Assembly: GCA_907163375.1 (NCBI GenBank)
Contig: CAJQUW010011629.1
Span: forward strand, 1 to 64,000
Origin: Prostheceraeus crozeri
Lineage: Eukaryota; Platyhelminthes; Polycladida; Euryleptidae
DNA length: 64,000 nucleotides
Direction of reading: 5' to 3'
Shown here: positions 1 through 9,814 of the stretch, one piece after another
How positions within the stretch are numbered: position 1 is the first letter of the stretch
Layout of the letters: each line of letters starts with the position of its first letter
The notes under the pieces: generated by a model
Database searches by the model: none
The model's input: only the letters and a program-made list of their open reading frames with translations
What the model was told of the DNA's origin: nothing
Program-made: the position numbers and the translations under genes

Positions 1-439
1 TAAATCTGACACGTTGTTCTGTCAACACGTCGCTCCGATCTGTGTAGCTGCCCCTGGTTATTTTTGATGATAGTTTGTGTTTCTGGCCGCCATTTTGTGA
101 AAAAATTTATATCAATCTGCTTTGCATATCGTCATCTATAACATTCTACCATTGGATTTGTAGTGTCGTCAATAATCCGTCGATATTTCCCATTTTCTCA
201 CATATCGTGACAATTTAGTGGTGAGCTGCTGTCCACGACTTAAGTCTTCGGTTGGGCTGGTGCGAACTTCTGATCGGACGCACAAGGGCCAGTTAATCGA
301 TATTCTTGTGACTTTCAGGAATACCGCCGTGAAACGATTTTGCTACTGGTGTTGTTTGTCTGGCCTTGTGGTAGACGTCTTGGATTGGAGTGCTGAAGTT
401 TGAGGGTTCAAATCTACGTTTTGCTCCGATTGAATTTCG

Positions 440-1177
440 ATGACTAACACACCACCAATTACGAGAAGAAGACAAGGCTAACAAGTTGACTTAACCAATG
501 AATGGAAGAGATTACTTGAGGAAGCCAAAACAGAGATAATAAAGGAAATTATAGCATCCTTTCGCGCGGAAATCGGAAGACTTGATTGGTCCTTGAATCT
601 GTTGGCAAGTAGAGTGCAAGCTGTTGAAGACGGATTCACTAACGTCAAGTCAGACAGTCACATAATTGATTCTGAAGTTCAGTTAATGAAGAAAACCCTA
701 TCCGAATCTCCTTATCAAAAACAAATGGCGGAAAATATCCTCCATGAAGTAAAAGAATTAGAGATAAGAAAGGAAAATGTCATCATTTCTGGTCTCCTTG
801 AGAAAGAAGATGGGTCATTACAAGAAAGAATAGAACATGATGAAGAAAAGTGTGAAGAGTTATTTGACGCATTATACATCGGTGACTATGAAATTAAAAC
901 TACTCGCCGTATTGGTAAGCTAAGACCTGATTGTAAACGTTTGTTGGAAGTGGAATTTGGAAAAACCACAACAAAGCGACATATAGTGAAGGCTGCGAAA
1001 TCATTAAGAAATTCTCGGTTTAAAGGAATTTTCATAAACCCTGATTTAACACCACTGCAGCAATTGAAATTTAATGAATTGCGAGATGAGCTGAAGAGGC
1101 GTCGAAACCTGGGAGAGGACGTTGTGATATACCGAGAAAGTGTTGTTTCCAAATCTACTTTAAAAAATTTTCACTGA
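440..1177 (+). pseudogene. LINE ORF1 protein (nucleic-acid-binding, coiled-coil)
   Basis: The frame runs from an ATG at 440 to the TGA at 1175-1177, 245 codons, with one in-frame TAA at 479-481. After the stop the first half is charged and heptad-like (coiled coil). The second half has the pattern of CR1/Jockey ORF1 proteins: ENVIISGL, then TTRRIGKLRPDCKRLLEVEF, then FINPDLTPLQQ and an ELRDEL segment. In the family this protein coats the LINE RNA and acts as a chaperone. An equivalent, more diverged ORF1 lies at 11852-12421 on the minus strand with the same FIKPDQT-type motif. Family assignment is by motif memory only. Confidence 0.75.
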
Positions 1178-1236
1178 ATGTTTGAAATGTTTATCTCAAC
1201 AAAGACACTTGCAAAAACTTTATTTGCCCTGCGATC

Positions 1237-3789
1237 TTGCTAACTAATGCTCGCTCTCTTTTCCACAAATTTGACGATTTGTGTGTTCATGTTGCTAAGT
1301 TGAGACCTAATATCATTGTTATCACTGAATCATGGCTAAACTCAGATTATGATGATTTTCTGTTTAACATCCCTAACTACTCCATTATGCGAGATGATCG
1401 TCAAGACCGACGTGGTGGCGGAGTTATTATTTGGGTGAATGACATGTATGTCGTAAGATGTCTACAAAGTGAGGATCCAAAACCCGCTCTGTTGAATAGC
1501 ATACAAGTTTTTGTCAATAAAAATAATTTTCTTTGTGCGTGTTATATTCCCCCAAGTTTGAATGTTGAGCAAACGCATAAAGTAATTGATTATTTGTCTG
1601 AGTGAATTGATCAAGCTAAATCCATCAATGCAAATTGTAATATCATACTTTGCGCTGATTTCAACCGGATTAATTTGAATGAAATTGTAACATTTGATAG
1701 TCTTTTTAATGTTGTGAACTCACCGACCAGACACGACAGTATTCTGGATTTAATTCTAGTTGATGAAACGTTATATGACAAATATTCTGAATGTATAATT
1801 TTTCCACCGCTGTCAACATCCGACCACAATGTCATTTTTGTACCCGGCAACCAGTCACCTCATCATGTCATAAAGAATGTAACTTTTTTTGATTACAAAG
1901 AAGAAAATTTGATGACGTTTTGTAATCTGTTGAAATCTGTTAAATGGGAAGAATTGTATAATTCATGTGATAATGTTGATGCAAAAACTAAGTTTTTCTA
2001 TGAACATTTCAATGCTGCATTTGATGTTATTTCAAGAAACGTTATTCAATTGACGGAGAGAGATAAAGTGTGGATCACGCCCGTAATAAAAGATTTGATT
2101 CAAAAACGTTGGAATGCTTTTAGAGCCGGCAATTTCGAATTATACAACCACTTTAAACAAAAAGTTAAAATTGAAATTCAACGTGCCAAAACTTCATGGT
2201 GTGAGAGAATAAAGGACAAGCCTGAGAACATATGGACGGTTGTAAAGGAATTCCGAACTGGATAAAATTCGACAAATCACATGAACATCGAGGCGGAAAA
2301 GTTAAATGAATATTTTACAAGTATATTTCAAAATGTTTCCCCCTTACCATCTGTAACCGCTATACCTAATCATAAACCATGGTGCAGTCTTTTTGATACA
2401 GATGAAGTTGAGAATGCCTTATTGAAACTTCGTTCGAAAAGTACCGGAAGAGACAATATTCCTGTTCGTCTTTTGAAAATTGCTGCTCTCATCATTAGCA
2501 GACCATTAACTCATATATTTAATTCGTCTATTCTGTGTGAGTCATTCCCACATGTTTGGAAAATTGCGAAAGTCATACCAATCCAGAAATGCAAGAATGC
2601 CAAAATCTCCGATTTTAGGCCCATTTCACTCTTGCCAATTGTGGCCAAAGTATTTGAGCGACTTATCTTCCGCAGAATTTCAAATATTCTTTTAGAAAAC
2701 TACGGTCGTAACCAATTTGGCTTTCAAAGAACTAATAGCCCCACATGCTACACAATTTCCTTGTTGGACAACGTATTGCAAAAATTGGATCTTACTGATA
2801 CTCAGGCGATTTCCTTGATCAGTTTAGATGCCACGAAGGCTTTTGAGAGTATTTCACATGAACTTCTGGTTGACAGTCTGAATTCTACGAATCTGCCCCA
2901 GGGATTCATTGGTTGGTACAGAGATTACTTGTATAACAGACAGCAATATGTATATTTTAATGATCAATCTAGCTCAATGCGAACCGTTACGTCCGGGATA
3001 CCAGAAGGTGCGGTGTTATCACCATCTCTATTCTGCATTTTTGTTTCGCCATTGACAGCTCTATATCCTACGAATACCATCTATAAATACGCAGATGATA
3101 TCTTACTCATGGTATGCCATTCGAACAATGAATCTTCGAACAATGCTCGTGCGGAGGAGGAATGGAAAAACATAAGCTCATGGTGTAACAATCGTGGTTT
3201 GGTTCTAAATATGAAGAAATCTTCCCATCTGCTCATTACAAAAATTACTGACTGTTCTCCATGTAGCTTTTTTCATTCAGTATTACCGTAAAAAACGACT
3301 TTATTGATGTTCTTGGCTTCAGATTGAATAAGTCGCTATCATGGTCGTCGCACATCAGTCAACGACTAAGAAAAGCTGCAAAGTTGACTCACTTGTTACG
3401 AGTACTAAAGCCGATTCTACCGAAGAAAGACTTGAATCACATTTATCAATCGGTTGTTCTGTCGACGATGAATTATGGCAGTGTTCTATGCATTGGCAGT
3501 ATCTTTTCCAAGGACAAAGCTATCATCGAAAAACTTGAAAAGCGTTGCCACAAAATCATCTGCAATAAAAACTGTAAAAAAGAAATGTTTATCTGATTTT
3601 TTCGACTCCCAAAATCGACATGCTATGAAACTGTTTCAATCGGCCTTGAACACTGATCATATATTGCATCCAAATATTCCAAGACGTCTTCCAAGTGGTC
3701 GCCTATCACAGCCGTATTGCAAATCCGCTCGTCGTCAAAAATCGTTTGTGCTACATATGACAGCCTTGTACAATTCATTTTTCCGTTGA
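1237..3789 (+). pseudogene. LINE ORF2: APE endonuclease plus reverse transcriptase
   Basis: The endonuclease starts with a TNARSL motif near 1240, then TESWLN, the RRGGGVIIWV motif near 1410-1430, and a DSILDLILV / STSDHNVIF pair near 1735-1830. The reverse transcriptase follows: FRPISLLP near 2615, motif A around SLDATKAFESIS near 2825, motif B SGIPEGAVLSPSLF near 2995, and the YADD catalytic box near 3090. The C-terminal part contains SLSWSSHI and MNYGSVL. In-frame stops are at 1603-1605 and 2263-2265; the frame changes near 3280 and again near 3580. The protein would nick target DNA and prime cDNA synthesis from the nick; this copy cannot. Confidence 0.85.
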
Positions 3790-3790
3790 A

Positions 3791-4039
3791 TTGCCATCTC
3801 TAACGAAGCAAGAAGAGTTAGAAATGATTGATGTGCGATGGAAGTACCTGCTTTACAATCAGGAAGATGTAAAAACGGAAACTGACATTAACCTTCTCCA
3901 TGATATACGGAGATGGTGCAGTCCATCATCCCAACCCCGGAATGAAGTAGAATGGAATTACATCTATGGTGTGCTGGTCACGGCAGAGGAACGATTAAGG
4001 CAGTTGAAGTGCAACTGCAGTGGTTCTGAGAATTTATGA
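3791..4039 (+). CDS. Short ORF after LINE ORF2, unknown
   Basis: An 82-codon open frame begins within two bases of the ORF2 stop and shifts frame relative to it. Its start in this frame is TTG and the first ATG is MIDVRWKYLL. The peptide is hydrophilic and tryptophan-containing, ending CNCSGSENL, and does not look like low-complexity 3' UTR. It could be a remnant of an extended LINE C-terminus, a transduced host exon, or chance. I do not recognise it. Confidence 0.25.
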   Translation: MPSLTKQEELEMIDVRWKYLLYNQEDVKTETDINLLHDIRRWCSPSSQPRNEVEWNYIYGVLVTAEERLRQLKCNCSGSENL

Positions 4040-4110
4040 GACAATGTGACTTCCGCGGAACTAATTAATAATTTTAGATTTCTTAATAAATGTTTATTTG
4101 CTTCATCTGT

Positions 4111-4295
4111 CTATTTTCACTTATTTCTGGGTAATGTCATGGGTAATCATTAACATCATAGTGAAAATCTGATCATTTGACAGCTCAGTATAAATCATAC
4201 CAGTTGATGATAGATACAATCATTTTTTCCTAAGTACTACCTCTATCACTGAGGATAAATGATAATGGGATTGAATATCAAAAACAGAGACATGT
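4111..4295. other. Short intergenic stretch
   Basis: AT-rich sequence between the LINE 3' end and the inverted mini-gene pair. It holds no ORF, repeat or motif that I can support. Confidence 0.4.
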
Positions 4296-4333
4296 AGTTC
4301 TTTAGATTTATTTACAATTGAAGCACATATACT

Positions 4334-4573
4334 TTATAGCGAGGAAAAGTCAAGTGGAAGAACCTTTAAGTCATTGTAGACTTCGTAGCACCTTGGACGT
4401 TTAGGGGCATCTGGCGCTCTTCTCACGCGCGTTGTTTTCGATGTCCCCTCTTCATCTATCTAGACAATTCTTACAGTCTTGCCTTTATCGCACGTCTCCC
4501 TCTGATCACACTTGTCTTCATCACACCACTCATTGACGATCACAAAATTACATGGTGTTTCTGAGTTTGTCAT
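4334..4573 (-). pseudogene. Mini-gene, left copy (80 codons)
   Basis: Read leftward from ATG at 4573 to TAA at 4334-4336. The peptide starts MTNSETPCNF, contains a cysteine cluster (CDEDKCDQRETCDKG), a basic TTRVRRAPDAPKRPRCY stretch and ends KVLPLDFSSL. One in-frame TAG (4460-4462) stands where the other copy has TGG. An AATAAA-type signal (TTTATT on the plus strand at 4307-4312) lies just past the stop. Both copies share the C-terminal half closely, with silent third-position differences. No known family is recognised. With a stop in each copy, both are probably pseudogenes, though other intact copies may exist elsewhere. Confidence 0.5.
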
Positions 4574-4690
4574 CTTGGCGTGCTAGATTGTATCATGGGA
4601 ATAAGAGTGCTACAATTTTCCGACTTATGTAGTCTTCATATAAATTAGAATCATTCTGGTTGGTTGTTGAGGAATTCATTGTTGAAAAAC

Positions 4691-4699
4691 ATATAAAAG
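4691..4699 (+). promoter_or_regulatory. TATA-box-like element before right mini-gene
   Basis: ATATAAAAG lies about 40 bases upstream of the tandem ATGs of the right mini-gene, followed by a pyrimidine-rich CATTCTCATC that could be the initiator. The left copy has a weaker TTTATATGA in the mirror position. Placement fits a core promoter; no direct proof. Confidence 0.4.
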
Positions 4700-4736
4700 T
4701 CAGAAAATTGAAACACTTCTCATTCTCATCTATCTC

Positions 4737-5150
4737 ATGATGGAAGGTACATCTCCCGCCTTAGAGATCTTCAACAAAATCTTTGAAGTGGTCGACGAGT
4801 GGGATGAAGACTGTGATCAGAAGTAGACTTGCGATAAAGGCATGATTGTGCAAGTTGTGTGGAGTAATGGTGATTTTACACCAAAAACAACGCGCGTGAG
4901 AAGAGCGCCAGATGGCCCAAAACGACCAAGGTGTTACAAAGTCTACAATGACTTAACCCTTTCGCGACTAAAGTGAAATTGATTGCATTGTCCGAAGTCA
5001 CCATGGCGTGCTATGCACGCACAATTTAAATTGTCTCTATTGAAGTTATCACAATCATGGTGACTGTGAACAATTTATGTATGACGTGCTCTGCACTCAT
5101 TGGTCGCGAAAGGGTTAAAGGTTCTTCCACTTGACTTTTCCTCGCTATAA
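4737..5150 (+). pseudogene. Mini-gene, right copy, split by a TTAA MITE
   Basis: Starts at tandem ATGs (4737 and 4740). The N-terminus (MMEGTSPALEIFNKIFEVVD) differs from the left copy, then the shared pattern begins: DEWDEDCDQK, TCDKG, TTRVRRAPDGPKRPRCY and VYND. A TAG at 4824-4826 replaces a GAG of the left copy. After VYND the reading is interrupted by a MITE at TTAA (4953-4956); beyond it the frame resumes as KVLPLDFSSL and stops at 5148-5150. An AATAAA lies at 5172-5177. A TATA-like box sits 38-46 bases before the first ATG. Function unknown; the basic, cysteine-bearing C-terminus suggests a nucleic-acid or metal-binding peptide, which is only inference. Confidence 0.5.
4957..5114. mobile_element. 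piggyBac-type MITE, 158 bp
   Basis: The element starts and ends with CCCTTTCGCGAC in inverted orientation and is flanked by TTAA on both sides (4953-4956 and 5115-5118). The corresponding site in the left mini-gene arm has a single TTAA without the insert, which serves as the empty site. Perfect TTAA duplication is the hallmark of piggyBac-mobilised elements. No coding capacity. Its terminal sequence differs from the larger piggyBac at 21964-24395, so a different transposase must have moved it. Confidence 0.8.
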
Positions 5151-5401
5151 AGTATATGTGCTTCAATTGTAAATAAACCTACATTTTTACTACATGCCTC
5201 CGTTTTGCAATGTATTTATCTAGAAATGGAAATACATGGAGGAATTTAGTCATGGGGTTAGTTAACACATTCATTATCGGTCTACTTTTCTATCAAAAGA
5301 GATCGCACCATTAGAGAAGATAGAAAGTGATTTTGTAGACGTGTGGCGTACGAGTGATCTCCCATTTCATCCCTTCATCATTTAGCCTCAATGATAGAGG
5401 C

Positions 5402-5417
5402 AGTTCTTAAAAGAACT
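5402..5417 (-). other. Histone-stem-loop-like hairpin
   Basis: On the minus strand AGTTCTTTTAAGAACT forms a 6-bp stem with a TTTA loop. It resembles the animal histone mRNA 3' stem-loop except for the outer A-T pair in place of G-C. No histone ORF is adjacent, so it may be chance or the relic of a histone 3' end. Confidence 0.25.
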
Positions 5418-5784
5418 CATAGCTCGTTCTCAGATAACGTTCGCAATGGAGAATTTAAAAAGTAACCTGTGGCAGATAGCTAAGACTCAACCGAATGTCG
5501 CTCAAAGTGCTACGTTGAGAACTGTGTCAAATGCCCAGCATGAGTTGCCCCAGAGGTTTCGGTTTAAAATATGACACACTCCCTTGCCACACTTATCACT
5601 ACGATATCATCCTCTGTCTCAAGAGAGATCGCCCACCAACAGGAAGAATTATACCGAAATCTTCCTTAACATGCAACGTTTAAGTTGACTGATAGCAGAT
5701 ACAACTTTTTCTTTATATTTTTTATTTGTATGATAGATTCAGTCAGACCGAAGTCTGTCCAGGGCAAACCACGAGGCGGTACTA

Positions 5785-6990
5785 TCACTCTTGCTCCGTG
5801 TGGCTCTTAAAAGAGCCGTTTGGGGCGTTCTCGGGATCAAAAGCGATCATACTGCTGATGTAAAACTCTGAAAGGAAAAGAATAGGAGATTAGATGCGGT
5901 AAGGAAATGATCATGTTGAAGTAACTTACTAGGAACTTTCTTCCGGACTTTTCGGACGACGAAGTCCTCAAGCTCGCCAGTGATGTGCAGACATCGAACT
6001 CCGTCGCCCTCGTAGTACTGCTGCGTCTGATTGTGGTCGCTGGTGATGGTTGGGGCGTCGCACACATTATTTTCGAAGAGGGGAAGATGGGCTTCATACA
6101 CTCTTCTTTTTCTACACTTCTCACGCTCATGCAATCGCTCTACTTCAGCCACCAACCTCTTGTTCACACCTTTCACTTCCTCTGTTTCCTTCACCACGCT
6201 TCGCATCCGATCTATCTCATCATCTTTCCTCAACAAATTCGCCTGCAGACTACTCACCAAACTTGCTTTCTTCATCAGCTCACTCCTTTCCACCATCCTC
6301 TGTTTCTCCTTCTGCCTCATACTTCCAACTTTTCTCGTCACCTTATACCCTTCAGCCTTCGCAGCCAACTTCTCATTCCGCATCACTAATACTTTGTTCT
6401 TCTCCTCAACCGCCCTCAATCGATCCTTCATCCTCACATATTCATCCCTCGTGTTCCCTTCCTCCCTCCGACGCGATGATGCTGCCAACGGTTTACCCAC
6501 TTCCTTTCCCTCATCCTTCCGCTTCTCCTCAAGATCATCAATGTTCCCAAACAATTCCTCCAACACGTCATCCAAATCAACATCAACATCAGGCTTCTTG
6601 ATGTCCCCTCTCAACTCCGCTTCTTACTCACTCAAACCCTCATCAGTCGCCTTGGTAACACCTTTCTTCCCCACCGCACCCTCAATCGTCGCCACTGCCA
6701 CTCTTACCTCTTCCATATCTAACAAAACTCCCTCAAACCACGACTTAAACCCCTGCATACTAATATTGCCACTAGGGGACTGGCTATGGTTCCTAATGAA
6801 CTCTACATCACTCCCATCCTCACATACTACCTTATGATGCACACACACCCTCAATAACACTTTCCTCACATACTCGCCCACCGTCCCCTCTTTAATGTGT
6901 TTCTTTAGTTCGCTGCCTCTGGCAATACGGCCACAGCTACGCTTGCCGATGAGCATTCGTGCATTTATCGTCTTAGTCATAGTGACAATT
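5785..6990 (-). pseudogene. Coiled-coil protein gene, two visible exons, in-frame stop
   Basis: Minus-strand exon 6990-5930 is preceded by a good acceptor (ATCTTTACAG) and followed by a GTAAGT donor. A 62-nt intron (5929-5868) ends in TTTTCCTTTCAG. The last exon continues in phase and stops at 5787-5785. From ATG at 6980 this gives 377 residues. The N-terminal 110 residues are compact, with MLIGKRSCGRIARGSELKKH near the start. From about residue 125 there is an acidic stretch, then a Lys/Glu/Arg-rich coiled coil (about 150-290). A TAA at 6626-6624 interrupts codon 119. The 5' UTR is also spliced. Antisense frames are open over most of the exon because of its composition. I do not recognise the family; it could be a host gene allele with a stop, or a pseudogene. 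Confidence 0.5.
5802..5817 (-). other. Sequence matching the histone mRNA 3' stem-loop
   Basis: The minus strand reads GGCTCTTTTAAGAGCC followed by ACAC and then GGAGCAAGAGTGA. This fits the histone stem-loop consensus at all 16 stem and loop positions, with a purine-rich stretch placed like a histone downstream element. It lies inside the last coding exon of the coiled-coil gene. Either it is a coincidence of codons (Gly-Ser-Phe-Lys-Ser) or the transcript ends in a histone-like manner. Confidence 0.35.
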
Positions 6991-7363
6991 CTGTAAAGAT
7001 AGAGTAAAAATTTTATAGCAAGTGTTTGTAGGATACTACTCGCTGATATGCATTGAGAGACTAAGTCCAAAAACATTTGATAGCAGTCGTCTAGGCGCTA
7101 GGCTCTTGAATCCGTTACAAGCACTACTCAGAGGGGATGTTATCCCAGCTCCAAGGCCTCGACCCACAAATTCAACCTTGGGCGGACAGAGTGTGCGTCA
7201 TGTCACTGTGTTGGTATCCGGGCCCCTTTTTCGACATGAAAACCGGTGGAGTTATTTAGAAGAAGAAACGTCCCAAGTCGCAGAGACTCATAAACGACTG
7301 ATTTTTATTCAAAAACTTTAATCATCATAATTAAATACGAATTTAAATTTTTCAGTATTTTAG

Positions 7364-7392
7364 TACTACTCATAAAACGTTTATGAGTAGTA
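7364..7392. repeat. Perfect 13-bp hairpin
   Basis: TACTACTCATAAA at 7364-7376 is followed by a 3-base spacer and its exact reverse complement at 7380-7392. No terminal duplication or ORF is associated. Confidence 0.7.
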
Positions 7393-7399
7393 TGTCACC

Positions 7400-8340
7400 T
7401 ACAGCACATCATAAGCTGTCAAACGTTTTTGAATCAAGTCTAAAGGACTTGTAGAAGCAAAGTTATAGCCGTTTGAAGATTTGGGCCTACTATCATCAAA
7501 TGGTCAGGCATGCCATACTGACTAACCTATAAGTCTGACTCCTTAGCTGATATCAGCAATGAAAAGTCAGAAGTCCGATATCGGACCTCAAGAGAAACGA
7601 CTTGCCTGTAGTCAGTTTCTCAACTTAGTGAGATTCCTCTCCCGGACTCGTACTTACATATCCTGTGAATATGCAATCGATAAGAGGGGGCTGGACATTA
7701 GGTATTCAAAATTTAACGCTGAATCCAAATCTGGTCTCAGTTTTCTCTTCCGATGCTTCGTTCACCCGCTGGTGTCCAAAACACAAAACTCAACCTCTGA
7801 CGGCTCTCTAACATGACCAAAAGTCTCAATGTCACTCCCAAGCCTCAGCAAAGGAAGGTAGCCAAACTGTGCTTTCCAATCAATTTGTAGCACTCTTAGC
7901 TTTCAAACGAGCTACAGCACGACTTTCTACCATTCCTAGAACCAAAGTTGGAAGAACGCTGCCGAGGGGGGGGGTCGAAGTACTTCGTTGTTTTTTGCCC
8001 TACGACTTTGGAAACAAGTCCCGTAGGCCCAAAATTGGCCAAAAAGCTCAAATCCGCCGTCCATTTTTACATACGAGGCTTCGTTTAGCCGCTACAGCCA
8101 TTTTCTCACTCAAAAACACACCTAAACCACACCTACATCCACGAAACTCAACATGTCGACGCAGAATTTCATCAGAAACCAAATTTAAACACAAAACAAC
8201 CCTACAAACACTCTTACACACCAAAAACATAGACCGCCGCCCAAGAACAACCACGACACACATGGACGGTCGACCCAGAACCGCAAAAACCCATCTCAGG
8301 CTCCAGAGGGGGGGGCGCTGTGCGCAGTTGGGAGGATTCC
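7400..8340. other. Gene-free stretch with an A/C-rich, G-poor section
   Basis: I see no gene here. From about 8080 to 8300 the plus strand is strongly A and C rich with very little G. It is bordered by runs of G at 7966-7974 and 8307-8314. Long frames open through it, but they are composition-driven and match nothing I know. It abuts the 3'-truncated end of the minus-strand LINE at 8341. Confidence 0.4.
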
Positions 8341-9795
8341 TTACTACTGGTTTATAATCATTGACAATGGCGCTGACAGAATTTCAACCAATTCCTTATA
8401 AATTCTGGTTGGCATGGTATCTCCACTGGCTTTACTGGTATTAACGATCCGTAGACTTTCCAAAACCTCCTTGGGTGAAATAAATGCAGTCCAATCATCG
8501 TCAAGAGTATCAAATGTTGACACAGGGTTCGAAATATCACTGCTATTATACGAGGAAGAAACTTTTGAAACCAAGTGCTCCAATAAACGTTCAACTGACC
8601 CATGATCTGCAGTTAGTTTTAGTAAAGGATCGTGCTGATTTTTCCGTTGATTTGAAACCAACCTCCACATTCCTTTTGCTGACGACATGCATTTTTCTGC
8701 CCATATCTTCTTTGCCCGAGCCACTTCCACTTTCACTTTTGCTTTCAAATGGTTATATAAACTCCAATTTTGCGCTCTGTAGGCCGCCCAACGATCATTT
8801 ATTAACTTCTTCGTCAATGGAGTCATCCATTCCTTATCCGATCGCGTTATTGGGACATATGTGGATGGGAGACATATTTCTATCAAATAAGATAGCTGCT
8901 CTTCAAAGGCATGTCACTGAGAGTCCACGTTATCGAAAGAATCTAATAATGAGACCCAATTAACTTGAGAAACCACATGAAACAGATAGGCCAAGTTGGA
9001 CTGTCGAAAATCATAAACTTTGTGAAGCCTTATTGAATTATGAATGTCAGTTGGAACCACGTTCTCTGGTGAACAAGTCAACATAAGAGGACCTGCTGTG
9101 GCAATTGGGGAATCATAAACTATACAATTGGTGTCGTAAATATCAGAAAGATCTTTAGAAACAACAATATGATCAAGTACATTACTCCTCCGTGTAGGCT
9201 TCTGAACAAGATCCACAAAATCCAACTCATCACATAAGTTTCCGATCTTAAAATGATTAATCTTTATTAGCCGAACGTTCCATTTTTGGAACATGTTTTT
9301 ATACCGAAATATTAAGTACAATAAGCGATAATCATTGCAATACTTCAATGCAGACATTCCTATCAGACTTCATAGATATTGAAAATGTCTTCAACTTCCC
9401 TTCAAAACCACCGACAATAATAGCACCATACGAAGGCTTTGTACATAATAAATCGTCAATGATACGAAGTATTAAAGTGTGCACATTAAAGAGAACATTT
9501 GATTTACAATGAGGTGGTACGTAAATACATGGAAGAAACATCTTCAGAGTAGAAATATCAATGACAAGAAGGTCAATGTCATTTATGGCGGCATACGTAT
9601 GGGTTACATCAACAAATGAATATGATGAATGTAAATATATCGCTACTCCACCTCCTCTACGATATGACCGATCAGATCTGCACATGTAAAAATCAGGTAT
9701 GCTCACGAGAGAAGAGTCTACATTAGAGTTCAACCATGTTTCTGTCAAACATACAGCCGATGCCTTCTTTAAATGCACACATAGTATCTTTTTTT
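8341..9795 (-). mobile_element. CR1/Jockey-like LINE fragment: endonuclease and start of RT
   Basis: Read leftward, the peptide runs through AVCLTETWLN, a CRSDRSYRRGGGVAIYL motif near 9640-9690, CIYVPPH, QKPTRRSNVLDHIV near 9190, then DKEWMTPLTKKLINDRW and a KASGDTMPTRIYKEL segment near 8400-8440. This is the APE endonuclease and the linker into the reverse transcriptase; the catalytic RT motifs are missing because the fragment ends at about 8341. Frames change near 9330-9360 and near 8900. The protein is close to that of the LINE at 25229-27676 (the same WMTPLTK...RW...YNHLK...K signature), so both belong to one family. Confidence 0.8.
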
Positions 9796-9814
9796 TTGGA
9801 AGGCTACAAAGGAT

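Larger units (their letters stand above)
1..4110 (+). mobile_element. CR1/Jockey-like LINE, nearly full length, decayed
   Basis: The element has the two-ORF layout of CR1/Jockey-type LINEs: an ORF1 with coiled-coil and RNA-binding-like regions, then an ORF2 with an APE-type endonuclease and a reverse transcriptase. Bases 1-439 precede ORF1 and look like 5' UTR, but no 5' boundary is visible and the element may start before the window. After ORF2 there is about 320 bp of 3' sequence with an AATAAA near 4085. ORF1 has one internal stop; ORF2 has two internal stops and two frame changes, so this copy is inactive but not very old. No target-site duplication could be identified. Confidence 0.85.
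4296..5185. repeat. Long inverted repeat formed by two head-to-head mini-genes
   Basis: The left arm (about 4300-4600) and right arm (about 4720-5185) are imperfect reverse complements. The best-matching parts surround ACAACGCGCGTGAGAAGAGC and the outer CTTCAATTGTAAATAAA. Each arm encodes the same small protein, read outward from the centre. An extra 158-bp MITE (4957-5114) interrupts the right arm. The structure could be a foldback transposon or an inverted gene duplication. No TSD is evident and the outermost bases match poorly. Confidence 0.7.

Noticed and set aside
404-425. tRNA T-arm-like word GGTTCAAATC
   Set aside because: No cloverleaf can be formed around it.
5446-5574. Forty-two-codon plus-strand ORF starting MENLKSNLWQIAK
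   Set aside because: Too short, no homology or duplication support.
5985-6837. Long plus-strand ORFs (134, 183 and 268 codons) opposite the coiled-coil gene
   Set aside because: They are antisense shadows: the minus strand has matching splice sites, phase and a coherent coiled coil, while the plus frames are Ser/Phe/Pro-rich composition artefacts.
7022-8357. Plus-strand ORFs of 85-162 codons
   Set aside because: No recognisable motif; the last one is driven by A/C-rich composition.
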